Positions 1-9,251 of a DNA stretch of 64,000 nucleotides are shown here, in pieces; within the stretch, counting starts at the first letter, position 1, and every line of letters starts with the position of its first letter. Source of the DNA: Aquibacillus kalidii (lineage in GTDB: Bacteria > Bacillota > Bacilli > Bacillales > Amphibacillaceae). Made by a program: the position numbers and the translations under genes. The DNA is taken from assembly GCF_014280935.1 (NCBI RefSeq), contig NZ_JACLZI010000036.1, forward strand, positions 124,001 to 188,000, read 5' to 3'. The notes below the pieces were generated by a model. The model was not told the DNA's origin. It did no database searches and worked only from the letters and a program-made list of their open reading frames with translations.

Positions 1-579
1 CTTTTTGTAGGCGTTAAGTAACACGATTTTGTCATCGGGGTGGATGTACTCATATATATTTTTCCCTCGAATCTCATCTTCACCATAGCCTAGTAACCCT
101 TCTACTGATGGGGAAACGTATTGAATAGTCCCATCAAAACTAATTTCCGTTATAACATCAGAAATATTCTCGCTTATTAATTTATATTGCTCGACACTTT
201 GTACGTATTCTTTTTCGTATAGCTTTCTTTTCGTTATATTATGTATATGGACTTGAGCATATACCTTTCCATCTTGTACGTATGGTGATGCAAATACCTC
301 TACATCAATTGGAAACCCATTCTTATCAATAAATACTTGCTCCATTGCTTCTACTTTTTCTTTATCTTCAATTACCCTCTTTAACCTCTGCTTACAGGCC
401 TCTTTGTAGTCCGAATGGAGAATTTGTTCAAAATCGAGTAAATCTTTATAACTATAACCTAACAACTCATAAACATACTTATTAGCATAGATTATTTCTC
501 TATTATCAACTACTAGTATCCCAGTAGTTGAATTATTTATAATTTGTGAGTAATCTAAAGAATTCATATAAGTTACCAA
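1..579 (-). CDS. PAS-domain sensor protein, N-terminal part (runs off window)
   Basis: About 193 residues of a larger protein whose C-terminus lies beyond base 1. Two PAS domains are visible: the first near residues 5-115, the second starting near residue 130 with the typical YVSPSVEGLLGY and YIHPDD motifs. There is no signal peptide or membrane segment in this part, so the sensor portion looks cytoplasmic. The output domain (kinase, GGDEF/EAL or other) is not in the window, so its function cannot be named. The start is chosen as TTG at 579, because the purine-rich GGAAGGGGGG lies 5 bases upstream; the next ATG in frame (567) is about 17 bases from it. It is divergent from msrA. Confidence 0.75.
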   Translation of the reverse strand, partial: MVTYMNSLDYSQIINNSTTGILVVDNREIIYANKYVYELLGYSYKDLLDFEQILHSDYKEACKQRLKRVIEDKEKVEAMEQVFIDKNGFPIDVEVFASPYVQDGKVYAQVHIHNITKRKLYEKEYVQSVEQYKLISENISDVITEISFDGTIQYVSPSVEGLLGYGEDEIRGKNIYEYIHPDDKIVLLNAYKK

Positions 580-702
580 GATATCCCCCCTTCCTTAAAT
601 TAAACACGAATACTAGACAATTGTAACTAAATTATGTACATTATAAAATACATTTACATCTATTTCTATTCTACTATACCATTTTCTAACGGAGTGTGAC
701 TA

Positions 703-1233
703 ATGACAAAACAATTAGAGTTAGCAACCTTTGCAGGTGGATGCTTTTGGTGCATGGTAAAACCATTTGATCAATGGGAAGGTGTGGAACAAGTTATTTC
801 TGGATATACTGGAGGCTCGTTGGATAACCCAAGCTACGAGCAGGTAAAAACAGGAACAACAGGACATTATGAAGCTGTCCAAATCACCTTTAATCCATCC
901 ATTATACCATATGATCAAATATTATCTCTTTATTGGCCACAAATTGACCCAACTGATGCTGATGGCCAATTTCAAGATAGAGGACCACAGTATCGTGCTG
1001 CAATTTTTTACCATACATTGGAACAGAAAGAGGCTGCCGAACAGTCCAAACAAGAGATTATTAATAGTAACCGTTTTAAAAAGCCAATTGTTACTGAAAT
1101 CCTACCTGCTTCTAACTTCTATCCAGCAGAGGATTATCATCAGGACTTCTATAAAAAGAGCGAGAAGGAATACAAAGAGGATCGAGAGAAGTCTGGGCGA
1201 GATGAATTTATCAACCAGCATTGGGAAGAATAA
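703..1233 (+). CDS. msrA: peptide-methionine (S)-S-oxide reductase MsrA
   Basis: 176 aa, a full-length MsrA. It reduces methionine-S-sulfoxide in proteins or free methionine, using thioredoxin as reductant, in the cytoplasm. The catalytic motif GGCFWC is at residues 12-17 (Cys14 nucleophile), followed by the family blocks GYTGG and GHYEAV and the conserved YHQDFY near residue 145. No MsrB domain is fused and no msrB is adjacent, so the R-sulfoxide enzyme must be elsewhere. A GGAGTG ribosome site precedes ATG 703. The gene stands alone and ends at a strong hairpin terminator. Confidence 0.95.
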   Translation: MTKQLELATFAGGCFWCMVKPFDQWEGVEQVISGYTGGSLDNPSYEQVKTGTTGHYEAVQITFNPSIIPYDQILSLYWPQIDPTDADGQFQDRGPQYRAAIFYHTLEQKEAAEQSKQEIINSNRFKKPIVTEILPASNFYPAEDYHQDFYKKSEKEYKEDREKSGRDEFINQHWEE

Positions 1234-1245
1234 TATGCCTGTTAG

Positions 1246-1277
1246 GGAACCGTTCTATATAGAATGGTTCCTTTTTT
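1246..1277 (+). terminator. intrinsic terminator after msrA
   Basis: An 11-bp stem (1246-1256 with 1261-1271, one G-U pair) with an ATAT loop is followed by six T. It sits 13 bases after the msrA stop. Confidence 0.85.
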
Positions 1278-1322
1278 ATAGTACTGTTTCACCTTAACCA
1301 GTTTACATAATATTATTATGGT

Positions 1323-2315
1323 CTATAGTAATTTCTCTGCTATTAGTCGATATGATTTTACTTTATCGTCGAAATCATAAATGTTGGTTATAATTAGAAA
1401 TTCATCCGTATGATATAGATCACTTAATCGCTCTAATTCATCCTTCACCTTATTCGGAGTACCTACAATGGTACGCTTCCTGTTCTGTTTAATTTTATGT
1501 ATATCTACTTCAGTAAAAGTATTGCTTTTAACCTCCTCAATGGAAGGTACTTTCGTATCTCTTCCCGCTCCTACATTTAATAACCATTTATCCTGACTAA
1601 GTGCAATTTCTTCTGCTTTTTCTTGTGTTTCAGCACATACAACAAAAATACAAACATTCGATTGCGGCATCTCGCTATTCTCTGATGCTAAAAATTGCTC
1701 ACGATAAGTAGTCAACACTCTTTCACCATTGGTGGGGTTTATAAAGTGACCAAACGTATAACCTACACCTAAACGTGCTGCATTATATGCACTTCTTTCT
1801 GATAGTCCTAATATCCACATATCAGGGTTTGTATCCGTTCTTGGGCTAGCTTTAACAAGTCTATAATCGTGGTCTCGCGGCAATGTATTATGAAGAAATC
1901 CTTTTAGATCTGTTACTTTTCTCAGAAAGGAGTTCATACCTGATTCAGCCCCATCGGTTAAAGCCATCCTTGTTTTTTCAGATCCGCCAGGCGACCTACC
2001 TATTCCTAAATCAATTCTTCCTGGGAATAATCCCTCTAGCAATTTAAAGTTTTCCGCAACTTTTAAAGGTGCATACTGTGGGAGCAATACCCCGCCAGAT
2101 CCGACTCGTATTCGCGATGTTGCAGAAGCAATTCTTGCGATCAATATTTCAGGCGATGTACTTGCTAATCCGTTCGTACTATGATGTTCTGCAACCCAAT
2201 ATCTACTATACCCCATTTGTTCTGTAATTTTTGCTAATTTTATAGTATTTTCTAATGCACTAACGGGACTGGAACCACGAGAAATCGGAACCTGATCTAA
2301 AACACCTAATTTCAT
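1323..2315 (-). CDS. LLM-class (luciferase-like) flavin-dependent oxidoreductase
   Basis: 330 aa, bacterial luciferase-like monooxygenase fold. Family blocks seen: N-terminal LDQVPISRG, the WVAEHHS motif near residue 41, GSGGVLLPQYAP near 73, and LFPGRIDLGIGRSPG near 95. These match the MsnO8-like subgroup, which uses reduced FMN (or F420 in other lineages). The substrate cannot be inferred. It is monocistronic, with no flavin reductase next to it; the nearest flavin reductase gene is 12 kb away. The name as a family member is secure, the reaction is not. Confidence 0.85.
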   Translation of the reverse strand: MKLGVLDQVPISRGSSPVSALENTIKLAKITEQMGYSRYWVAEHHSTNGLASTSPEILIARIASATSRIRVGSGGVLLPQYAPLKVAENFKLLEGLFPGRIDLGIGRSPGGSEKTRMALTDGAESGMNSFLRKVTDLKGFLHNTLPRDHDYRLVKASPRTDTNPDMWILGLSERSAYNAARLGVGYTFGHFINPTNGERVLTTYREQFLASENSEMPQSNVCIFVVCAETQEKAEEIALSQDKWLLNVGAGRDTKVPSIEEVKSNTFTEVDIHKIKQNRKRTIVGTPNKVKDELERLSDLYHTDEFLIITNIYDFDDKVKSYRLIAEKLL

Positions 2316-2331
2316 CTAAATTGACCTCTTT

Positions 2332-2550
2332 TCAGTACACATTTTTCCCCATAGAAATAACGTCTATGGTAAATCCTTTTGAGTTCTGCACAGTAAAATC
2401 ATCTATTATATCATAATCTAAGGATTCATATAGTTTAACATTCGTACTTACCTGTTTTCTAACATTACACCAGATTAATTTACATTTCATTTTTCTTGCA
2501 AACTCCTCCAACCAACTAATGAGCGCCTTGGCTATGCATGAGTAGACCAG
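2332..2550 (-). pseudogene. GNAT acetyltransferase C-terminal remnant
   Basis: An open frame of 72 codons begins immediately after two in-frame TAA codons (about 2551-2556) and has no ATG. It reads ALISWLEEFARK, then KLIWCNVR, KLYESLDYDIIDDF and a C-terminal ISMGKNVY. This matches the second half of a GNAT N-acetyltransferase: a helix after the acetyl-CoA loop, the LWCNAR-like beta strand, then the FYExLGF motif. The acetyl-CoA loop and everything before it are missing. It lies between the LLM gene and the his terminator. The remnant call is an inference from these motifs. Confidence 0.6.
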
Positions 2551-2564
2551 TTATTAATTAAGGG

Positions 2565-2594
2565 AAAAGAAAAAAGAGTGATTTACCACTCTTT
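2565..2594 (-). terminator. his operon terminator
   Basis: On the minus strand, the stem AAAGAGTG/CACTCTTT (2587-2594 with 2573-2580) is followed by a T-rich run. The hisI stop codon falls in the hairpin loop, so the terminator overlaps the end of the operon's last gene. Confidence 0.75.
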
Positions 2595-3251
2595 CACCTC
2601 GGGACGGTCCCCTTTACTATTCCCTTTTTTAGAGAAACGATTGCGTAATTCTTGTTTAACTTCGTCTAAACTTACATCTTGGTCTGCCATTAGTACAAAA
2701 CTGTGATAGATTAAATCACTAACTTCATTTACTATCTCTTGCTTATCCTTGTTTTTAGCTGCAATTACAACCTCACCAGCTTCTTCAATAACCTTTTTAC
2801 CGATTTTATCGATCCCTTTTTGAAACAGATAATTAGTGTAAGATTTTTCAACTTCTTTTACTTTTCTTTGTTCAATCTCGGTCATGACTTCTTCAAAAAT
2901 CGTTGAAGAAAAGCTGTTTTCCAATAGAAATCCATCCCCAGTTTCAATATTAACACCAGTATGGAAACAAGAATTATTTCCTGTATGACAAGCTGGTCCA
3001 TGTGGGGTTATACGAACTAACAAAGTATCTTGATCACAGTCTAATTGGATCGATTCTACAGTTTGATAGTTACCAGATGTAGCACCTTTGTTCCAAAGCT
3101 CTTGACGAGATCTCGAATAAAACCATGTTTGCTTTGTCTCTAATGTTTTCTGATAAGATTCTTCATTCATATAAGCTAACATCAATACTTCGTTTGATTG
3201 ATCGTCTACCACGATAGTAGGAATTAAACCTTTAGAGAAGTCCGGCTTCAC
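2583..3251 (-). CDS. hisI: bifunctional phosphoribosyl-AMP cyclohydrolase / phosphoribosyl-ATP pyrophosphatase HisIE
   Basis: Steps 2 and 3 of histidine synthesis. The N-terminal cyclohydrolase half carries the metal-binding blocks [10 protein letters not shown] and HTGNNSCFH; the C-terminal pyrophosphatase half (from about residue 105) carries the MazG-like helices [16 protein letters not shown] and EVSDLIYH. The start is taken as GTG 3251: AAGGAG lies 9 bases upstream and the overlap with hisF is then 20 bases. A GTG at 3275 would add 8 residues (230 aa in all) and a 44-base overlap. It is the last gene of the his operon. Confidence 0.95.
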   Translation of the reverse strand: MKPDFSKGLIPTIVVDDQSNEVLMLAYMNEESYQKTLETKQTWFYSRSRQELWNKGATSGNYQTVESIQLDCDQDTLLVRITPHGPACHTGNNSCFHTGVNIETGDGFLLENSFSSTIFEEVMTEIEQRKVKEVEKSYTNYLFQKGIDKIGKKVIEEAGEVVIAAKNKDKQEIVNEVSDLIYHSFVLMADQDVSLDEVKQELRNRFSKKGNSKGDRPEVKEW

Positions 3252-3999
3252 GTATATCCACTCCTTGTTGTGCACAACTCTGTTTTACTTGTTTAATAGA
3301 AAATGTTCCCTCGTGAAAGATTGATGCTGCTAACGCTGCTGATACATCTGTTTTCTCAAATACCTCAGAAAAGTGTTCCGGTTCTCCACATCCACCTGAA
3401 GCGATGACAGGAATTCTAACTGCATCTACAACCGCTTGTGTAAGCTCGATGTCAAAACCATCTTTCACACCATCAGTATCAACACTCGTTAGTAATATCT
3501 CCCCTGCACCTTTTTGCTCCGCTGTTTTTGCCCATTCAATCGCATCAATTCCAGTATCTTTGCTTCCACCATGTGTCATAACGTGCCATCCATCATTAAA
3601 TTTTTTTGCATCGATGGCCACTACAATACATTGAGCCCCAAATCGATTAGAAGATTCAGCTATTAGATTAGGATTAGCTACAGCAGCAGAGTTCATTCCT
3701 ACTTTGTCCGCTCCTGCTTTTAACAGTCTAGTAACATCGTCTATTGTTCTTACTCCACCACCAACTGTAAAAGGGACAAATACATTTTCTGCGGTTTCAC
3801 GAACAATATCCACCATCGTCTGTCTTCCTTCATTCGTTGCGGATATATCTAGAAATATAATTTCATCTGCTCCTTCTTTTGAATAAAGAGAAGCCATTTC
3901 CACAGGGTCACCTAGTTCACGTAAAGAAACAAAGTTAGTACCTTTTACCACTTTTCCTTCTTTAACATCAAGACATGGGATAATTCGTTTTACTATCAC
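3232..3999 (-). CDS. hisF: imidazole glycerol phosphate synthase cyclase subunit HisF
   Basis: 255 aa, (beta/alpha)8 barrel. With HisH it converts PRFAR and glutamine-derived ammonia to imidazole glycerol phosphate and AICAR. The catalytic aspartates are in the N-terminal [14 protein letters not shown] block and in the DGVKDGFD block; the phosphate-binding VGGGVR and [11 protein letters not shown] loops are present. It starts at GTG 3999 in a GTGA overlap with the hisA stop, which suggests translational coupling. Confidence 0.97.
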   Translation of the reverse strand: MIVKRIIPCLDVKEGKVVKGTNFVSLRELGDPVEMASLYSKEGADEIIFLDISATNEGRQTMVDIVRETAENVFVPFTVGGGVRTIDDVTRLLKAGADKVGMNSAAVANPNLIAESSNRFGAQCIVVAIDAKKFNDGWHVMTHGGSKDTGIDAIEWAKTAEQKGAGEILLTSVDTDGVKDGFDIELTQAVVDAVRIPVIASGGCGEPEHFSEVFEKTDVSAALAASIFHEGTFSIKQVKQSCAQQGVDIREAGLL

Positions 4000-4700
4000 T
4001 GAACCGCCCCCTTTAATTTGACCTTCCCTTCATAAATTGCCTTCCCAACAATCGCTTCTTCAATTCCAATCGAATCTAGTTCTTCTAAATCTTCGTTACT
4101 TCTTATTCCACCTGAAGCTACTATTTTACAAGAGACAGCCTTTTGTAAATCTTGTAGTGCAGAAAGGTTTGGACCAGCCATTGTCCCGTCTCTAGATATA
4201 TCTGTAAAGACGATGGTTTGAACACCTAATGATTCCATTTTCTTAGCAAATTCTATATAATTTACTTCCGTAACCGTTTCCCATCCTCTAGTTGCCACCA
4301 TTCCATCCTTTGCATCAATACCGACTACGATATGTTCCGCATATTTTGCAATGGCATCTTGTAAAAACTGTTCATCCTCTAGCGCTGCAGTACCTAACAC
4401 TAACCGACTCGCACCAACTTCAACTAATTTTTCAATAGTATCTAGGTTTCTAATTCCTCCACCAACTTGTATTGGAACAGTAGCTTTTTGACAAAGTTTT
4501 TTGATTAAATTATATTGTCTAGCATCGCCATTTCTAGCACCATCTAAATCAACAATATGAACTATCTCCGCCCCGTCTTTTAAGAAACTTTCAAGTTGGG
4601 ATTCGGGATCACTCCCAACTTGTGTTGTTTTAGTAAAGTCTCCTTGGTATAACCGAACACATTTCCCATCAATTAGATCGATTGCAGGTAAAATCTTCAT
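3996..4700 (-). CDS. hisA: ProFAR isomerase HisA
   Basis: 234 aa, the barrel enzyme of histidine step 4, a paralogue of HisF. Visible motifs are [19 protein letters not shown] with the catalytic Asp, IQVGGGIR for phosphate binding, [12 protein letters not shown] with the second catalytic Asp, and IVASGGIRS. Its stop overlaps the hisF start by 4 bases. A 42-base gap separates it from hisH upstream, where TGAGGAGGAAT supplies a strong ribosome site. Confidence 0.97.
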   Translation of the reverse strand: MKILPAIDLIDGKCVRLYQGDFTKTTQVGSDPESQLESFLKDGAEIVHIVDLDGARNGDARQYNLIKKLCQKATVPIQVGGGIRNLDTIEKLVEVGASRLVLGTAALEDEQFLQDAIAKYAEHIVVGIDAKDGMVATRGWETVTEVNYIEFAKKMESLGVQTIVFTDISRDGTMAGPNLSALQDLQKAVSCKIVASGGIRSNEDLEELDSIGIEEAIVGKAIYEGKVKLKGAVQ

Positions 4701-4742
4701 TCCTATTCCTCCTCAACAAAACGGAATCAAATTGAATATCCT

Positions 4743-5339
4743 TTACTCCGTTGTTTTCAAAAATGCTTTTAAAATTTCGACACCGACTTCTCCACTTTTT
4801 TCAGGATGAAACTGAATACCATAAACATATCCATTTTGAACAATACCAGGGATTTCTGTTCCGTAATCAGTTGTTGCAACTAAGTAGTTGGCTTCTGTTC
4901 TTGCTTCAAATGTATGAACAAAATACACATGCTTGTCTTGAAATGGTAGAAATGCAGTATGGCCTTCTTTGATAGTTAAAGCGTTCCAGCCTATGTGTGG
5001 AAGTAAATAGGGTGTATCAATTTGCTCTACAGTTCCAGGTATAATATCTAGTCCCTCTGTAACGCCATTTTCAAACCCAGTTGTAAATAACAGCTGCATT
5101 CCTAAACAAATTCCTAAAAAAGGTTTTTCTTTTGCTAATTGCTGTAAAGGTTCCTTTAGACCCCGTTCCCTAATTTCTTCCATGGCGGCCTGAAAAGACC
5201 CGACCCCAGGTAAAATAATGTGTGTTGCTTGCTTTAGTTTCTCTACATTGTCTGTAAGGGTAACATCATGGCCTAACCTTTTAAATGCGTTTGACACACT
5301 AGCAACATTACCCATTCCGTAATCTACGATAGCAATCAT
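4743..5339 (-). CDS. hisH: imidazole glycerol phosphate synthase glutaminase subunit HisH
   Basis: 198 aa, class I glutamine amidotransferase that feeds ammonia to HisF. It has the oxyanion and nucleophile motif [13 protein letters not shown] (Cys near residue 79) and the His-Glu pair in [10 protein letters not shown] close to the C-terminus. The start overlaps the hisB stop by 4 bases (ATGA). Confidence 0.97.
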   Translation of the reverse strand: MIAIVDYGMGNVASVSNAFKRLGHDVTLTDNVEKLKQATHIILPGVGSFQAAMEEIRERGLKEPLQQLAKEKPFLGICLGMQLLFTTGFENGVTEGLDIIPGTVEQIDTPYLLPHIGWNALTIKEGHTAFLPFQDKHVYFVHTFEARTEANYLVATTDYGTEIPGIVQNGYVYGIQFHPEKSGEVGVEILKAFLKTTE

Positions 5340-5929
5340 TCGATTAACCCCTTCGTTGAATTAACCCCCTGTATATCCGGATTGATTCGAATTGCTTCTG
5401 AGAGAGATCTCCCTAACGCTTTAAACAAAGCTTCCACTTTATGGTGTGTGTTGGCTCCGTATAGGACTTTAGCATGTAAAGTAATTCCTGCTTGAAAAGC
5501 AAAAGCTTGGAAAAACTCCCTTACTAGTTCTGTATCGAAGTTTCCTAGTTTTGGGTTCTCAAAAGAAGCATCAAATACTAAAAAAGGCCGCCCGCTTATA
5601 TCGAGAGCAATAAAACCAAGTGTTTCGTCCATTGGAACGTATGCATTGCCATAGCGACTAATTTGCTTCTTATCCCCTAATGCCTCTCGCAATACTTGAC
5701 CTAGTACAATTCCAACGTCTTCCACAGTGTGATGGCTATCAATGTGTAAATCTCCATCTGCTTTCACAATTAGTCCAATACGACCATGTCTGGCTAGTAG
5801 TTCTAGCATATGGTCAAAAAAACCAACACCAGTATTGATTTCAACATTAGAACTGTCATCTAAATTAATGGCAACAGAGATATTTGTCTCATTTGTTTTT
5901 CTATCCTTTTTAGCTGTACGCAAAGTCAT
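5336..5929 (-). CDS. hisB: imidazole glycerol phosphate dehydratase HisB
   Basis: 197 aa, monofunctional dehydratase of histidine step 6, without the phosphatase domain found in enteric HisB. The manganese-binding repeats [21 protein letters not shown] and ANTHHKVEA are intact. Histidinol-phosphate phosphatase activity is supplied by HisJ at 9252. It starts 6 bases after hisD. Confidence 0.97.
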   Translation of the reverse strand: MTLRTAKKDRKTNETNISVAINLDDSSNVEINTGVGFFDHMLELLARHGRIGLIVKADGDLHIDSHHTVEDVGIVLGQVLREALGDKKQISRYGNAYVPMDETLGFIALDISGRPFLVFDASFENPKLGNFDTELVREFFQAFAFQAGITLHAKVLYGANTHHKVEALFKALGRSLSEAIRINPDIQGVNSTKGLIE

Positions 5930-5935
5930 ATCCTC

Positions 5936-7225
5936 CTATTCGATATCTTTTACTGTCCGCTTTATTACTGCCCTTGCGTGTCCAGCAAGTTGTTCTTCTG
6001 TAGCAAGGTTGATTACGTGCTCGGACGCTTCGTTTAGTGCACGTTCTGAATAATATAAAAAGGTTGATTTTTTAATAAAATCATCTACAGACAATCCGGA
6101 GGAAAACCTTGCTGTTCCTGATGTTGGTAGTACATGATTCGGACCAGCGAAATAGTCGCCAAGAGCCTCTGGCGTATAGTGCCCAAGAAAAACAGAGCCT
6201 GCATTTCTAACTTTTCCTAAATAATTCATTGGATTATCTAATTGGATTTCTAAATGCTCAGGTGCTAATTTATTTACTAAATCAAAAGCTTGATCCGTGT
6301 TTTCGACTAACACCGTGGCACTTTTGTTTATAAGTGCCTCCTCAGCAATTTGTTTTCTAGGAAGATCACTACATTGTATTTTTAATTGCTCATTTGTTTC
6401 TCTAATTAATTTTTCAGATGTGCTAAATAAGAATGCACGTGCATTCACATCATGCTCAGCTTGGGCAATTAAATCTGCTGCAACAAAAGATGGGTCCGCA
6501 GATTCATCAGCTACAATGGCCACCTCAGAAGGACCCGCGATCATGTCAATACCAACATCGCCAAATACAAGCGATTTTGCTGCAGCTACATAAGCATTTC
6601 CTGGACCAACAATTTTATCTACAGAAGGAATAGTCTCTGTTCCGTAAGCAAGTGAAGCAATTGCTTGAATTCCACCGATTTTGTATATTGTTGAAACACC
6701 TGCAATTTCAGCAGCAACAGAAAGGATTGGTGCAATTGTTTCACCATTTCGAGCTGGGGTTACCATGATCACTTCCTCCACCCCAGCAAGTACTGCTGGA
6801 ATGGCATTCATTAATACTGAAGATGGATAACAAGCCGTACCACCTGGAACGTAAATCCCTACTTTTTCGATAGGACGAAATAGCTGACCAGATACAATGT
6901 TCTCATCCACATTCATGAATCTAGATGATTGTAATTGTTTCTTATGAAAGTCTCTAATATTTTTAGCAGCGAGTTTTAAAGATTCAATTGTTTTGGGCTC
7001 AATTTGTTCCCAAGCCTGTTGTTTTTCTTCTTCGCTCACTATTAAGTTTTCAGGTACAATCCCATCAAACTTTTCCACATATTTATATAGCGCTTTATCA
7101 CCATTACTTCGAATATCTTGAATAACCTGATTAGCAGTTTGAAAAACCTCACTGTTTACTTGGTTGTTTTTTTTAGAAGACAAGAACTGATTAACAAAAT
7201 CTTCTGATGATAATTTTGGGATCAT
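5936..7225 (-). CDS. hisD: histidinol dehydrogenase HisD
   Basis: 429 aa, NAD- and zinc-dependent enzyme of the last two oxidation steps. It contains the family blocks VGIYVPGGTACYPSS, DMIAGPSEV and AEHDVNARA, and the zinc and catalytic region near APEHLEI and GPNHVLPT. Its start overlaps the hisG stop by 4 bases. Confidence 0.97.
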   Translation of the reverse strand: MIPKLSSEDFVNQFLSSKKNNQVNSEVFQTANQVIQDIRSNGDKALYKYVEKFDGIVPENLIVSEEEKQQAWEQIEPKTIESLKLAAKNIRDFHKKQLQSSRFMNVDENIVSGQLFRPIEKVGIYVPGGTACYPSSVLMNAIPAVLAGVEEVIMVTPARNGETIAPILSVAAEIAGVSTIYKIGGIQAIASLAYGTETIPSVDKIVGPGNAYVAAAKSLVFGDVGIDMIAGPSEVAIVADESADPSFVAADLIAQAEHDVNARAFLFSTSEKLIRETNEQLKIQCSDLPRKQIAEEALINKSATVLVENTDQAFDLVNKLAPEHLEIQLDNPMNYLGKVRNAGSVFLGHYTPEALGDYFAGPNHVLPTSGTARFSSGLSVDDFIKKSTFLYYSERALNEASEHVINLATEEQLAGHARAVIKRTVKDIE

Positions 7226-7842
7226 TTTACCTTTACCCCCTCTTGAAACGCCTCTATTACCGGTGTCAACTTCTCACGCTTTATTTTAAGAGAGGACCGA
7301 TTGGCAATACAACGAGCACTAAACTCAAAGAATTCTTCTTTTATAACCAACCCATTTTCTCTCAAGGTATTCCCTGTTTCAACTATATCGACGATCCCAT
7401 CAGCTAAACCTAATATAGGCGCTAATTCAACCGAACCTTCTAATTTAAAAATATCAACAGACTCCCCTTTTTGACGGAAAAACTCTTTCGTGATATTGGT
7501 GTATTTACTTGCGATCCGACGTTTTCGATCTGGCCATTCTTTGCCTTTTTCTGTTGCTAGAGCCATACGACATTGTCCAAATGGCAGTGGGAATAAATTG
7601 TAGACATCCGGTTGAAATTCAGCAAGGATATCCTCCCCTACAATCCCAAGATCGGCAATCCCATTTTCTACGTAAGTCGTGACATCGACACCTTTTGCAA
7701 ACACAAACAAAAAATCATCTGTTTCTACTCTTAATTTTCTCCCCTTATTTACTAATGGATCTATATCATAATTTAATGATTGAAAAAATTTCAAAAACTG
7801 TTTCTCTAATCTACCTTTAGTTAATGCAATACACGGTTTCAT
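7222..7842 (-). CDS. hisG: ATP phosphoribosyltransferase catalytic subunit HisG (short form)
   Basis: 206 aa. First committed step of histidine synthesis, joining ATP and PRPP. Length and sequence correspond to the short HisG that lacks the C-terminal regulatory domain and works only in complex with HisZ, which is encoded just upstream. Visible blocks are IALTKGRLEK at the N-terminus and DGIVDIVETGNTLREN, the PRPP-binding loop. Feedback control by histidine is known to act through HisZ in this type. ATGA overlaps with hisZ upstream and hisD downstream. Confidence 0.97.
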   Translation of the reverse strand: MKPCIALTKGRLEKQFLKFFQSLNYDIDPLVNKGRKLRVETDDFLFVFAKGVDVTTYVENGIADLGIVGEDILAEFQPDVYNLFPLPFGQCRMALATEKGKEWPDRKRRIASKYTNITKEFFRQKGESVDIFKLEGSVELAPILGLADGIVDIVETGNTLRENGLVIKEEFFEFSARCIANRSSLKIKREKLTPVIEAFQEGVKVK

Positions 7843-8963
7843 TTTTGTACCACCTTATATTCATCGTTTTCCTTTACGATCTGCAGTATTTTGTCATAGT
7901 CCCCTTCATTTATAAGGGTATATTGGATATCGACTATTGCTTCAGGGTATGTTGTACGCAAATTTTCAGCATAAACATGTGTTTCCTCATTTGCTATTAT
8001 GCAAATTTTGTCTATTTTCTCCTGTAAAGAATAGTGATCAGCCAAAACGTCTACATCAAATGCCAACCCAACTGCTGAAATTTGTTCATTAAATTGCTCA
8101 TATAATTTATCGTACCTTCCTCCTGAGAAACAGGTGGAACCGTCTGTAGCAAGGAATCCACGGAACATCGTACCACAATAATATGGCAGATTCTTTACAC
8201 GACCAAGGTCAACTAAAATATCCTGCACGCCTAAATCCTTTAATAGAACAGCTAACTGTTTTAAATGCCCTAAAATGTCTAATAATCTACTATTACCAGC
8301 CCATAACTTTTCATACTTTTCTAGTACATCAAAAGATCCATATGCATCAATTAGCATGGATAATTGATCAGCAATGTTAGAATTGCCACTGTTAGCGACA
8401 ATCTGATAAACCTCATCTTTTCGCTTATCATGCATCGCCATTCGTAATTTTTCTAATTGATCTGTCTCTAATTTAAGCGGTGATGTTAATTCATCAAAAA
8501 TTCCAGTATGCCCTAATTCTATTAAATAATGGTCAATATGTAATTCTTTTAGATAATGTATAGCTGTTAACAGACATTCACTTTCCCCAAGTAATGGCGT
8601 AGTATGGACAATCTCTACACCAGCCTGTCTGCTTTCCGTACCATGTTTGTCGCTCCTAAATATCGAACCCTGATAGGACCATTTCAATTGTGATGGATGT
8701 TGACTTACAAGTGCTCTTGCAATAGCTGTTGTCCAGTCTGGTCGAAGTACTTCAATTTCTCCATCCCGATTAAACCACTTCAACATATTTTGCAGTTCCA
8801 TTCCTGCATATTTATTTGTAAAGGTATTGGCATATTCTACAACTGGTGTTGAAATCTGTTTGAAGTTACGCTTCGTGGTAACTTGGCGGAATATTTCATA
8901 AGCTTTTAATCTACTATTAAGACGATTTCCGATCTCATCTTGACTTCCTGCGGGTAAAAACAT
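7839..8963 (-). CDS. hisZ: ATP phosphoribosyltransferase regulatory subunit HisZ
   Basis: 374 aa, a histidyl-tRNA synthetase paralogue that activates short-form HisG and gives it histidine feedback control. It shows the class II synthetase core (motif 2-like LRPDWTTAIARAL, motif 3-like GGRYDKLYEQF) and lacks the C-terminal anticodon-binding domain, as expected for HisZ. It is the first gene of the operon hisZ-G-D-B-H-A-F-IE. A palindrome lies 38 bases upstream of its ATG. Confidence 0.95.
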   Translation of the reverse strand: MFLPAGSQDEIGNRLNSRLKAYEIFRQVTTKRNFKQISTPVVEYANTFTNKYAGMELQNMLKWFNRDGEIEVLRPDWTTAIARALVSQHPSQLKWSYQGSIFRSDKHGTESRQAGVEIVHTTPLLGESECLLTAIHYLKELHIDHYLIELGHTGIFDELTSPLKLETDQLEKLRMAMHDKRKDEVYQIVANSGNSNIADQLSMLIDAYGSFDVLEKYEKLWAGNSRLLDILGHLKQLAVLLKDLGVQDILVDLGRVKNLPYYCGTMFRGFLATDGSTCFSGGRYDKLYEQFNEQISAVGLAFDVDVLADHYSLQEKIDKICIIANEETHVYAENLRTTYPEAIVDIQYTLINEGDYDKILQIVKENDEYKVVQK

Positions 8964-9000
8964 TTCCGAATCACATCCTGACTGCTCTTTATCTTTTTAC

Positions 9001-9020
9001 CACTCTACTTAAGTAAAGTG
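9001..9020. promoter_or_regulatory. 20-bp palindrome upstream of hisZ, possible operator
   Basis: An imperfect palindrome centred on ACTTAAGT (18 of 20 positions symmetric) lies between hisZ and hisJ, 38 bases before the hisZ start. Its position suits a repressor site for the his operon; a TrpR-like HisR/YerC repressor is a possible binder in this group, but that link is inference. No T-box features (specifier hairpin or GGTGG antiterminator) were seen in the 288-base spacer. The rest of the spacer holds only a 66-codon open frame (9005-9205, minus) with no ribosome site. Confidence 0.35.
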
Positions 9021-9251
9021 TTTTTAACTTGAATTGAACTTACCATAATAAATTGTAATAAGTCAAGGTTCTTACGTAAAAAAGTACTATAAAAGAAATT
9101 AATTAATGTGTTGTGTTCGATCACAAATATTAAATCTGAAATAATTTCTAACACGTCACCTATTTCAGTCCGAAAAGCATCTTTGTCAGCAACTATAACT
9201 TTCATTTTAAAACTATTAATACTATTATAAACAAGAGGAAGGAGAATTTCG

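Noticed and set aside
9005-9205. 66-aa frame between hisZ and hisJ, minus strand
   Set aside because: No ribosome site before its ATG, no recognisable motif, and it covers the regulatory spacer and palindrome. Kept only as a note.
8964-9251. T-box riboswitch for the his operon
   Set aside because: No T-box GGTGG element, specifier hairpin or terminator/antiterminator pair could be found in the short leader.
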